A DNA stretch of 64,000 nucleotides from Anisakis pegreffii (lineage: Eukaryota > Nematoda > Chromadorea > Rhabditida > Anisakidae), in assembly GCA_035041965.1 (NCBI GenBank), contig JAPYMA010003038.1, positions 310,001 to 374,000 on the forward strand, given 5' to 3'. Position 1 is the stretch's first letter; each line of letters opens with the position of its first letter. The notes below the pieces were generated by a model. The model was not told the DNA's origin. It did not search any database and saw nothing but the letters and a program-made list of their open reading frames with translations. Positions 26,384 through 39,000 of the stretch are shown piece after piece. Made by a program: the position numbers and the translations under genes.

Positions 26384-29300
26384 CTTTGATCCTGTGATAC
26401 CCTCAAGAACAGTCTCAGCTGGACCACCGCTATTACAAACGATAACAGGTCGTCTCTGCTCGAGCGCTTCGATTGGAACTATTCCGAAATGTTCATTTGG
26501 CGGTGTGTATAATACGGTGTCGGAAAGTCGGTATAATTCATATTTTTGTGATTCAGTCGGTGAGTCAACAAATTCGACCATATCCGATACCTGAGGATAA
26601 AATGAACCTTTTATTAATATATGAGCACAGAAGCATTTGACATGTGTAAGAGAATATTTAGCGAGAATGATTGTTCTCAAATGTTATATTGATGATCAAA
26701 ATTGTTTAGCTCGCTGATATGCAATCAGTTTCCTGTTGTGCTTGTGGTTAAAATTATTCCACGGAACTTACTTCATACCAGGGGTTGTCATAAAACGATG
26801 AACTGAAACATCATTTACAGAAAGGAAATTACTACTAACGTTCAAATTTTCGACCATTTTTTTTAGCAGAGCATGATAGATGCGTGATTCGGGTATGTGC
26901 GGCATTACCGAACCAGCAAGTAGCACTCGTGGATACAGGTTACGGCGCTTCAAAAGTGCTGAAAGTAGACGTTGGAATGGGACAGAATGCTTGTTCAGAT
27001 TTTTGTGATTGTCATCAAATAACTCTTTGTAGTGATCGGTGAAATAATCCTTTTTGGACCGTTGAAATGCTTCTGGAGAACAGCATTCGCCGAAATGACT
27101 TTAACCATACGGCGTAAGAGAATTTCGGTTAAGAAATATGCACATTTCTGATGAGAATTGACTCGTAATCAAGTAATTTTTGCAACCATTCACCGTATGA
27201 CAGCAGTGGGAATAATATTAAATTGATTATCAAAAATCATCAGCTTGATGACTTACCTGCTGCCTCAACGATTATATCGAGTCGTTTCTCAGGCCAAAAA
27301 CGATTCATTGAAACAAATACATATGGTTTATTGGGCGGTCTTTGACATCGACTTATCGGCTTAATACCGATGCGTAGTGAATCAACATCACATGGAGGAT
27401 AAACCACCATCACTTTCGATGGATTTGTGTTTGGCATCACACGCAAAAATTGCTTTTCTGTAAATACTGCTAATTGAAAACAGCTGAAAATTACATCTTA
27501 ATTATTACTGGGAACCCATTCAGGATTGCTGATCAAGAGTATATCATCACTACGGTCAATTTCACTTTTCAGATTCATATCGCTCTTCATGATTCGCAGG
27601 TTCGAACGATCACTGTATTAGAGATCTCGGTAAAATTTCAGGTTTTGGCTGTTTATCTTAAACTTGATTAATTGCATCCGTTCAGTGGTTATATCATCGT
27701 TAAAGCTAAGCAATGGCAGAGCTTCCATGAATAGGACATTACGAAGCCATCATAAAAATTTTCTCATTGGTGTATCAACAGGAATAGTAGTTCAAAGGAA
27801 AAGCAGTCTTCGAAAGTGATACCTGTGAAATGACTATTAACCATAATAATATCAACATTTTTGAACATAGTCTCTTCAATTATACCAATCAATTTCGAAT
27901 ACCACCTATAGAGGAATAATCGGGATGGTGTAACCAGTTGTTGTGGAAAATGACAGTAGAAAAGTATTTTAACGTTTGGAAACCTCCATTTGATCATAGG
28001 TACGCAACTGCAAAACGATAGAATTGGTGAATGATTGTGATTGAAAGTTGAATTGACAAGCGAAACATTTAGCGAGAGGTGCTTGGCTCACGTACGGTTT
28101 TCATCGAAAGATTGTGTTTGAATGTTCCATTATGAAAGCAACATTGGCTTAGAATGCCACAATAAAGATTGACCAATACAGTGATTTCAATAGGTTTCAC
28201 TTGTGGTCGATCATATCTAATCGTTGCCTTCATTTCCTTGACAGTTAGTGATAATCGTCAAAGATTTCTGTGAATTCAGAAGAACACAAGATCACATATT
28301 GTACCTAGCACTATGATCGATTACAACAAGATCCGGATTGAGATCCGAGTAAATCAACTGCCATCCGATAGCAACATTCTGACTGAACCAATCACCTGGA
28401 TGTAGATCCATGTTCATATCCCGAATCTCTGTAACGTTGAGTCATTACTCCAGTTTGCAATAATTTTGTTGTTCGCAACATCAAAAAGTAGCAATTAATT
28501 TTTCATATCAAGATGTGCCATTGAATGCTCGATCTGTCAATGATCTATTGCCGTTGTGCATACATAATCTTACCAAGTTGATGTATTTATGATCACCTCT
28601 TGCGCTACTCATATTGGATGAGAGAAACACATCGATCGCTTATCGTACTAAGTAATCAGTGACACTTCATATATAGATCAGTGCGTACAACGTGTTGTCT
28701 GTTTTTATGATCGAAATTATTTTATCAGGCATCTGTATGCATACATATCTGTTCACTGATCAGGAGCTGACAGGAATTTAGCGAATCTAACGGGAACGAT
28801 GCAAGGCGTTACTACATATACGATTAAATTTCAACGAATTGATTACATATTGTCCGATTGCGTGTAAATTTACAATGTTGTATAGCGCAATAGGCAATCC
28901 TTTCCTTTCCCAGAAATTTCGATCCGTCACGAAACGGTTAGAGCGAAATCGAAAGATTCATTAATGAACAAATTTTGTGTAAATTCCACAATGACTCGTT
29001 TTAAAGGCGAATAAGAGAATGCGATGATCTACTAGTGATACATCCGTCATTCAACACTGTTCATTACTGCTATGCCAGGATGTAATGGCTATCGATAGAT
29101 GCAATTGAATTGATGGATTTTATTCGGAAATTTGTTTCATCGAGGAATTAAGGAGATATATGAGCAGTTCCTGAAAACTTATAATAATCAAAGAATATTC
29201 ATAAGAGATACGTTCTTCATAGATCATGAATGCGCGTTTAGTGATAGCGCAGATGCTTTTATGCCTTCTCGCCATGCTACATCCAAAAATTTTTTGTCAT

Positions 29301-30616
29301 TAAAACATTACATTTTTTTAGAATCATTTTGCGGAGAAAGAATTGGTGCAATTAAGTGAATTGTCTCTGAAGGGAACGTTTGCATTGAATTGAAATATCC
29401 AAGCACGTTTACAGTATTCCAGACCGAGGAATTTTATTGGTATTGTAAAACTGGAGATCCAAAATGATGCTGATAAAACAAAGGTATTTGCTCGTAATAG
29501 TAATTGCTGATGATTTCATCAAAGGTAGTTATTTTCATTTTGGAAAGATAGACGCTTTTAAATAAACGTTTTAGGTGTAACTATACACCTCTCGTCCTTA
29601 TTCAGGTGGGCATTTTACTGATGTGTTACATATAACTGATTTATTGAATTTTCGCATTACGGTAGAAGAACGAAATATATCCACGAATTTGATGATATCG
29701 AGGTTAATCGACAGTATTACAGACTGACGAATGCATAAGAATGCATGTATATTAAATATAAGAACAAATAAACGCGAATAATTTCAGTTCCACCTCAATA
29801 AAATTTTATTGTGCTTATCTTCATGCTTTGATGGGCATTTTACTAATCTGTTTTGATGCCTGTGTAACAGAGGGTTAAATCAGCTATTTCTCAGAGATAT
29901 GCTCACGCATATGAAAGGGATAATGCTTAAAGAACAACCGCTATCCTGATATGAGTTTATTTGATAGAAGCGTCGATAAATAAATGTGTTCACGTAGTGT
30001 GTGCATATCTGTATAGGTTTGTTAAGAGAAGAGAGGAACAAGCGTGAAGACCAATGTTGCCAGATCAAGAGGATTGATAGGCCATATTTCCTCCATCCGC
30101 CCTGGTAGATCGCATCTTTTGAATGAAATACTCATCACAAAATTATTAAAACTAAATGCCCGAGTTGTCGATATACTGCAGCTCAATGCATTGCTTTATT
30201 CGTTGGTTACCACTGTGCATGATGACATCTTTAATATGGACAGTGTTCATGTAACGGGAACATTTATTTTCATTCGTAACATTAGCGCACTCATTTGAAC
30301 GCTTTTTATGCTGTTTTTAGATCTCTATACCCAACTGTTTAAAATTCATCAACCGTGGTCAACTAAAAATATGTGCTGGCAGTTATTGGTTAAATAAGCA
30401 ATCACATCAACAACATGGGCGACCCACTATAAGTAACCAAACTTCAAGCAAAAACCAACCAACTCCATTGAAATTTTCATTTTGCCAATATTCGTCGATC
30501 CTTGTTGTGTACCAAACAACACGATGTCCAGCACCAACAAAGTGCTTAATCATCGCTATAGTACACCGATCTGAACCTCCATTCCACTGTTCAGGATGCA
30601 CGATGATGACAAGCAT
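26384..30616 (-). CDS. ALG2-family GT4 mannosyltransferase, BUS-8-like; 3' end not found
   Basis: ALG2 adds the second and third mannose to the lipid-linked N-glycan precursor at the ER; nematodes also have the relative BUS-8, needed in epidermis and cuticle. Exons 30616-30460, 28428-28305, 28007-27823, 27466-27257, 26958-26840 and 26590-26384 join in consistent phase to 334 residues. Motifs: HPEQWNGGSDR in place of the usual HPDLGIGGAER, KILFYCHFP, IIMVNSHFT, VFVSMNRFWPEKRLD, LYTPPNEHFGIVPIEAL (the EX7E block) and NSGGPAETV. The protein should run about 70 residues further; after TGSK the frame meets a good donor (AAAG/GTAGAT) but I find no next exon. The changed N-terminal motif favours a BUS-8-like paralogue over housekeeping ALG2. 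Upstream, 31706-31559 may be a 5' exon. Confidence 0.88.
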
Positions 30617-30895
30617 GCCTTAATTTTAATGAATTGTTAGAGGTGATCATTCAAGATTCCATGAATTTATACTGACAAAAATGAAAACGAAATGGTACAT
30701 TTGATTTGATCTCTTGCAAATATAAGTGACAGCAGCAGTGTTGATTCCGACAAAGCATTTAACTTTTTCATATATTGGGACATAATCAGTTTAAATAAAC
30801 CCCACTCGGTAAGTGATGATTACAAACGCAAAAGTTTGCAATGATAATCAGAAGAGACACGTTTAAACATCAGTACAAAAACATTTTGATTATAC

Positions 30896-30927
30896 AGTAA
30901 GACCATTCCTAACAGAATGGTCTTACT
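30896..30927. repeat. Perfect 13-bp hairpin
   Basis: AGTAAGACCATTC at 30896-30908 is followed by a 6-base loop and its exact reverse complement at 30915-30927. It lies just upstream of the ALG2-like gene. No obvious element flanks it. Confidence 0.7.
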
Positions 30928-31558
30928 ATCTAAGATCACGTAAAATTATCGTTCATGGTCAGTGTAATCTGGAAGTATGCTCCGAAACGTCAACTAATTA
31001 GTGTCAGGCAAGTACACTGAATAATTTGAGTTTATTTCATATGCTGTCATTGAAGCTAAATTGATTTTCTCCTATGTAATCCTGGGAAAATAACTTGCAT
31101 CTTTGTTGTAATGCTAAACAATGCTACAAGAATAATTCATAACAGGATTCCTTTTAACATCTCGAACTTCTCGGCACCTTCACAAAGACAAAAAGTTGGC
31201 CAGCACACTATTTGAAAGATAACAGAGATAACCAAACATCAAACATTGACTGGAAATGGAATAGGAAAATGTGGCATAATCTTTTGGTGAGCGTCAACCG
31301 ATGCTTTTATTCAACAGATCTGGATCGTGAATAAATGACTTCAGTAGTTCTTTGATATATAAATGGTTGTTAAAGTTTATCCGCGACTATTTTGGAATCT
31401 TTTCACGGAACGTTTGCATGTAAAGTGCAATGTTCACGACGAAAATTCCGATCAAAATTATGAAGTTTAAACGTGAACTTAGGCATAACGACATCTCAAG
31501 TTCTATCTCTGAGTGGTGGCAATCCACAACTGAGAACAAGCCCATAAAGCAACAACAT

Positions 31559-31706
31559 CATAAAATACCTTTTTATCACCAGCGATGGATCGTTCGTGGA
31601 AAAATGTTCGTCTTATCCACCAAACAATAAACGAAGATGGCACACAAATAATAATAGTAGACAAGTAAAACAGAAGCAGAAGGAATCTTTTCAGCGATGA
31701 CAGCAT
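31559..31706 (-). CDS. Possible 5' exon with membrane anchor
   Basis: On the minus strand an ATG at 31706 opens a frame with a strong hydrophobic stretch (RFLLLLFYLSTIIICVPSSF) and ends at a good donor (AAAAAG/GTATTT). It could be the N-terminal anchor exon of the ALG2-like gene. However, it ends in phase 0 while the next known exon, entered at TTAAG/GC-ATG, needs phase 1, so an extra exon or another junction would be required. It may instead be chance. Confidence 0.3.
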
Positions 31707-31884
31707 TCGTTCATTAGAATCAAATTTGGATCAGTGTTTCAACTAAGTATACCAATTTGGCGACCCACTTCCCTTATTCCTCCTCCCACTTGATCAGCCT
31801 TTGTTCTCTCAGTGTTATTTTCACTCCTCCTTCAATTTGTCTTACTTACCTCTTTTATGAGAGCACGATTTATACAAACCAACT

Positions 31885-32535
31885 GATTAAAAGACATTTT
31901 TCAGAGAATGATAACAACATATGAGAATTATTCAAAAAGCTATCAAAAACTGTTGATTTCGACCGCTACTTCTGCTGAACATCAACTGCCGTTTTGCTGA
32001 TTTTCTTGAGGTGGTAGTAGGTCGACGATGATGCAGTATTTTCCAAAGATATCGCGCGTTCTTGCGTACCGCAGATTAATCATTCTGATTGATAAGAGAC
32101 TGATTAAGAGACCTTTCTCAGAGAATCATAACAACATATTAGAATTATCCATAACACTATCAAAAACTGTTGATTTCGACCATTATTTTTGCTGAACATC
32201 AACTGCCGTTTTGCTGATTTTCTTGAGGTGGTAGTAGGTCGACGATGATGCAGTATTTTCCAAAGATATCACGCGTTCTTGCGTACCGCAGATTAATCAT
32301 TCTGATTGACAAGAGACTGATTAAGAGACCTTTCTCTGAGAATCATAACAACATATGAGAATTATCCATAACACTATGAAGAGTTGTTGATTTCAACCGT
32401 ATTTTTTGCTGAACATCAACTAACGCTTTCGTTAATTAACAGCATGGATTTTTTAAAGTAGGTGATTGGAGATTGATGATGATGCAGTATTTTCCAAATA
32501 CATCATACGGTCTTCCGTGTCCTAGTTTAGTCAAT
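31885..32535. repeat. Three-copy tandem repeat, period 217 bp
   Basis: The marker TCAGAGAAT or TCTGAGAAT followed by ATAACAACATAT recurs at 31901, 32118 and 32335, exactly 217 bp apart. Copies 1 and 2 are almost identical over the unit, including AAAAACTGTTGATTTCGACC and GGTGGTAGTAGGTCGACGAT. Copy 3 is diverged in its second half, with an insertion-like segment, and fades out near 32535. There is no coding potential. It lies upstream of the transporter gene. Confidence 0.9.
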
Positions 32536-33027
32536 TTCAACTGATGCATAAGTCAAAGGTGAATCCTAATGTTTGCTGGATGCAGTCAGGTGATAAATAT
32601 AATTATTGGGATGGAGTAATCAGCTGGATACCATTCGATTTTCAGTGCGTGCCACTTTACTTTTTACCGATCTATCAACGGGGATGTTCTCAGCTTTAAC
32701 TCATAAAAAATTTATGGAATATGAGGAGTTATGAGACATCCATAAACAACAGAATCAATCAGAAGTCTAGACTATAGACTATAACTGATAACGCTCATAA
32801 ACAAATGCTTGATGAAGGTTATCAGTTGTGGTCTGTAGTTGAGAGTACCTTATCTGTTACGTGTCATCAGTGCATTGATAACACATACGCATTTTCTGAA
32901 ATACTCGTCAGCTTGTTCAAATACTTGATTCTTCCTTCCCATATCCCCAGTCAAGCGTCCAAAAAAATCAGTTTCCTGTTATTGCTAATTTCAGTGAGGT
33001 TAAGCACACTTGGGAGGAAATACTTGA

Positions 33028-36000
33028 ATGTACTTTAATATTCTTGCTATCGCCGCCGCTGTTTCATTCTTCGCGAATTGGCAATTTGCATTTCAAGTAA
33101 TAATTAATCATTGACTTTCTTTACTGTTCATTTCATGCAAATGTACCTAATGTTACTGATTTTTAATCACTGTTGATAATTCAGTGAATTCTTTGGGGAA
33201 CCAGGACAAACAGGTCATTAAACACTCGAAATGATTATTCCTATCAAATCTCCAATTGGCATCTCCGCTGGTTGAAATGGAATGAATGAAAAACGAATCA
33301 AATCTGATGTAACACTGATAAGTGGTGTATCGGAATTTTGATCTAGAAATATGTTTCTGAAAAATCCTCTATTAAAAGTCGCTAAGAAACTTCAAAAATC
33401 ATACGCTCTTGTTCTGAGAAGTGCATGGTGAAAATTGTGGATTTAATTCATTTCAGACGACGTATGTGAACACAGCCGTTCAGACCTTTTTCGTTTTCGC
33501 TAATCGCGCATACCGAATTGATCAAAACTGCACATCTTGTATAGTTCCGTATAATCAATGGACTGCTCATTGGAGTGCTGTTGTGGCGAGTTTTTATCCA
33601 GGAACGATTACTGGACTCTTGGTACTTTTCTCATTTCATTGTCATCTCGAAAAATAATGATTTTTCACATAATGAAGGAAGATTATTTGAAAAACTCGTA
33701 AAAGCGCAGTTTCATTCAGCGGCGATTTATTTTCATTTTCCCATTCAAATTCCTTATTTCCATTTTCTCACGCAATTTGTAGCCCCAATTTTAACTTACT
33801 TTAAAAGTCAGCAAAAAGTGATCCTATTCACTTCAAGGTTAAGAATTCAGCAAAATCGCGGTACAATGAATTGACGTTGAACTCTTTTAATCGGTCACTG
33901 AATGATATCAAATGAACACCAGAAATACTGAAAAAAGCCACTAACCGAATTGCACTAATTTATGATCACATTCATGTTACAATGATTTATGAGGAATACG
34001 ATTTGATAACGCAGGCGCGTTGGTTTTAAAAATATTATTGATCATTCAGTCAAAAGATTAAGAGCGTACGAAATTACTGAGATATGATTTGATTGATCAT
34101 TTTACCGCGAGTTGAACATTGGAGGATGGCATGAAAAAATTGAGTCGATTGTGAATATGAATGGTCGTTTCGATATGATCTAAATCGATTGCAAAAATTG
34201 AAATATTTTGTTGCGCAATCTCACCTTGGATGAATGTAAGTAGGGTCTGGGAAAGAAAGACGACGCATATCATATTATCTTAAATCTTATTGTTTTGATA
34301 TTCAAGCTTGTTCCACTGGTATTTTAACACTCGGTTGTTAAGTGGAAAGTAACGATGACGATCTCTGTTCATAGAATCCACCTTTGAAAACATTCAACTG
34401 AATTGTTCTCTAAATAGTTCAGATGGATTGGATTACAAAGAAATTTTTAATTCAACGTTGTAGATGTCTTCTGATTTCGGTTACCATGAGTGATAGTGTT
34501 GTTTATGTTTTATTCAGGTGTCGATTTTTAAGGTTCCACTAGGTGTGTCTCGGCTTGGAGTGCAACGGACGTTGATGATGAGTACTATTCCGGCTATTTT
34601 GGGATGCATTCTTCAGTTCACCACAAGAATAGCAACTGAATCCGGTGAGAATTGTCGAGTATTGTTAAAGCTTTCAGAAACAGTATCCGTGAAAATTTAT
34701 GGCACGAAAGCGTTGGGACGTTGAGTATCCCTGATCTCTTTGCTTATTCAGGTCTGACGATGTTTGTAAGTGTGTTGTGCGTTGGACGCTTCCTGGTTGG
34801 CATTCATGCCGGGTCTTCGCTTTGCCTCTTCCCAGTATTCATCGCCGAAATATCGCCAGTAAAATATCGGAGTTTCTTATCAACATTTCAGGTAATTTTT
34901 TTGAAACTGAGGAAGTGGAATCGACTCAATGGGCATTTGCAAACATTTGCAAAAAGCCGTTTCATGACTTTGATCGCTTCAAATTGCTCTGTTAGCGATT
35001 GTTGGTGGATTAGTGAAATCAAAGATAATTTCTCCTCCAAAAAAGTTGGACGAAATCGATATATACTGGCAGGTCTTTTGAGATAAAGATCACAAATTAA
35101 CTTGTAGATCCACCGCAAATTAATGGTCATACATTATGAATAAGTGAAGCTTTTTCTACTCAATTAGGTTCATATTCTTGCCATTGACTACTACAGTATG
35201 CGTAAAGATGACGTTTTAACGCCTCAATATCTACTGATTTATTTGGTATTTACACGTCATTGTGATCAGCAATTATTTATTGCTAACAATAAGGTCTTTA
35301 TACTATTAACATATTGCTTATTTTTGATTTGCTGCTCCCTCCTCATCTGTTTTTGGAACTTCTTCATGACTTTGATCGCTTCGAATTGATGCGTTAACGG
35401 TTGTTGCTGATTTTCCTGATAATGCTCACCAAAGCGAACACACTTCAAACTTCCAGATTAAGGGAATTCTACATAGTCGTTAATGATGGTCGATTCGATA
35501 AAACTGAGAGGACTTTTATATTCAGGAATTTTGGGCACTTAAACGCATAAAAACGAAGGCATGAAGAACCACCTCTCATTGACTCATTGATCCAACATCA
35601 TAGCTTTCTGACCAGCCGCGCATTTCTTAGCGGATCCTGCACGTAGGCCGACAACGAATCGATAATACATGAGATACTCATTATCGCGAATATCTTTAAA
35701 CAATGTCGGCATGGAGACAGATTATTCAGCCCTTCTCCCCGTGGGGTGACCTAACTTTTGCTCTCCCCATCCCCGTCATCGTTCTTCCCTCGCGAAGATG
35801 GATTTCTCGAGCGAAGTAGTAAAAAACCATCATTACATTATGAAATGCATAAAAGTGGGGAACAATACCGCAGAACTTCTTTTTATATCGCTGAGAAAAT
35901 TGTGCACCCTTCTAGCTGAAAGGCCAGAATAATGAAAATGAGCAAATATTTTCCTGATCCGTAAGCTCAAAAGAAAAAATTCTTCTAGCCTATTTCCTGT

Positions 36001-39000
36001 CTTTCCTTCAGGCATGTTCTATGTATTGCTATGTCCACCTTACAGCTGAGATACCCTTACCGGTAAGACGGGTGGGAGAGAAGTGGGAGGGGGGGAGATA
36101 GAGAAGAGGACATCTAATTTGACTAGTGCTATCAATCATAAAGCACACATTAACATGGTTCACTTAAATTTCGAGGATTGCCGCAGTTATCACATAAATG
36201 CGTTGAGTTATAAATACGTCTTAGGATCGCGACAGTGGAAGGTTTCACACTGGTTAAACTAGTGAGATACTGTAGAGGAATGAGTTTCTTGTTTGTTCAA
36301 CAGTGTGGACGTAATTCGTTTGTTCACAGTTCGCGACATAGTTACTAAGATTGCCGTGAACGGTGATGGAATCGAAGAATAGTTTGCATCACATGGTTTG
36401 ATGTTGCTGTTCTAGCCTGTGACTATGGTGAGGCTATAAAACCGATGAACTCTTGGAAGGTGCTAATTTGAATCGGAAAGAGGCATTCCAGCTATCGTTG
36501 TACTGGCGCATGGAACGATATCTCCGAAGGAGATAAATAAGCAATGTTATCGAAGAACACTGTCGTATCAGTGCCACAAATACGTACAGCTAAATAATGC
36601 CTTCATTATGGGAAATGTTGCATCGGGATAAACACACAGTGAAATGGTAATATTGCAACCTTATGTGCTAGGATGGGACAGGATCAGTAGAAGTTAAGAT
36701 CACTAGGTGCACACGCTGACTTTCAAATGAGAGGTCTTGAACTTTGAAATTTTTTTGCTCATTTTCAACGTTCTAACCTCAAAACTAGAATAGTGCCAAA
36801 AACTGAATTGACACGAGTTCGTCTCCACAGGGAGGCAATGATCACGCAGTCCCATGCCAACTTACTTCAATTAGTTATAAAATTGTTGAGCGACTTCATT
36901 TGATGTATCAGTATATTGGAATGCACGGTGTGCGATATTTACAAATTTCGAAGCATTTAAACTTTACGAGTTTGCTTTTGCATAAATTGTATAAACATGG
37001 ATGGAGATTCCATCAATCTATTTGGATACCACTTAGAAAAATTTTTTTCGAAGTCGGTATTGATCAGCAAATTGCTCTTATTTCAGCAAGTTTTTCAAGC
37101 TTTATGTACTCTAATCGGGTTTGTGACTGGAAGTGAACATTTAATAAAAATGGGCGAATATCGATTCGAATGGATGCAAATGGTTGCTGTTTTACCTTCA
37201 GTTGCATTCTTTATAATGCTCATATTCTTACCGAAGTCACCTCGGGACTGCTTGGTTCGCATCAAGGATAGTGATAAAGGTACGAACAATCTTATAGATG
37301 TTCCTATAATGGGACAGGCTTGTTTCTGTGTCTTATTGTGCGCTCTAATTGGGCCTGTTGAGGACATAAGTAAACGTATTCAGCGCGAGAGAGTAGGTGA
37401 TGTGATCTGTGATTGCAGAGTACTTCATGAGAATGGGAATTAACTTGAGTGCACGTTTGGAACGTTCATTCAACAATGCAGTTTGGGCTGGCTCGATTCA
37501 TCAAAGCTAATTTTGCGCATCGAAATGTTTCAGAAAATCAGGATTTGATGTTTAGAAGGTGTTTGATGAGTGCTAAGAAGACTGAAACGTCATCATTTCT
37601 AGCAAACAAATCAATAAAATTTTATTACGGTCATGATGATGCGGATAATATAAATGATGCGTTATTGGCTGAGAATGCGGAATCGACATGTTGCGATGAG
37701 AGCTGGAATTGGGTTACTGTTAAGGGACTTATCTTGGGATGTGTTGCTGCTATGTCGTTCGCGTTTACCGGCGATGATATCATCGATCAATTTTCTGCTC
37801 ATATCATTCATGTTTGTTCGATTGTGTGGATTTTTTTATGAACTTCGATTGGCCCTTGCGGAGGAGAATGGGATTGTGGTGCTGAATCTTGCAATGCTCT
37901 TAAGATGGATGAGAGATCAAATTTCATGAATAAATTAGCTGATATTTATGAGAAATTTCATTCATTTTCATTAGAGTCGTAGAACAGCGAGTCGAAAAAC
38001 CTTTTGATTGTGGTTGCGAAAATAGGAGAAAATATCATCGCTGCTATGCAATTTCATTTATACCGTTGATAAGGGAGTCAGTATGCTCGCCGTATTGGAA
38101 TTTTTTTGAAAAAAGGTATTTTCTGAGTGAAAACTCATAGGGACTGAAAGATCGCGGCGTCAGTTGCAGTGAGGCCCAGATTGTAACAATAAGTTATCAT
38201 GCCAACAAATGAGAAATCAATTTTTTTGAAAACTGTGCTCAACTCATACAGAACACAGAGACCCACCTGAACTTTTAGTACGACCCTATCCTTTTCCACT
38301 GAAACGTATGTTTCGGAATTCCGATGCTTTAAATATTCCTAACTGACGACTTGCAGAATGTTGACAAAACTAAGAAGAGTATTGGAAGCGATCTACGATC
38401 TGATTTGCTAACGATTTTTCTTGGAGCAATTCTCTTCGTTACGAGTACTTTTGGATCGTTTCTGGTAGGTTTTTATTCATAACTGATGGCTAAAATTTTG
38501 AAAAGTTTATTCGAGGAGTATTAGGAGCTGCCGCACATTGCGAGAAACCCTTTCAGTCCTAGGCCTTTTTAGAGCATTTTCTGTCCATTTTGTTCACCGT
38601 CCGTGCAAAAAGAAATCATTCACTCACCTATTTTATCCAAATATAATGAAATATGGAAAAGGAGCATGATCTCATGATTCAACCGAAATAAGTTCCTGAA
38701 ATAATCTTCCCCATACAGATTTAAGGCAACGTAGTAAACAGTCGTCTAGGAGACATATTGATATGTTCTTGTGTATTCAGCAGCTCTTTTTTGCTGCGAA
38801 AATAAACACGTGTCTATATGATTCCTATGAACGCTTACGTCCATTTTACATCCTGCAAAGACTGTATTCAAAAACAAACAAAAAAAGAGCCTTGCAAAAT
38901 TTTCAGCATCACATTGGGTCTTTCCTATGTCAAAACATGCCGAACTCCTACCTGCCTCATAGTACAGTCTGATGGGAGTAGAAACGAGTTTAACTGTTCC

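Larger units (their letters stand above)
30928..33027. other. Intergenic between ALG2-like and transporter genes
   Basis: Divergent promoter region, apart from the possible 5' exon 31706-31559 and the 217-bp tandem repeat at 31885-32535. The frame 32805-33038 has no recognisable domain. Confidence 0.5.
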
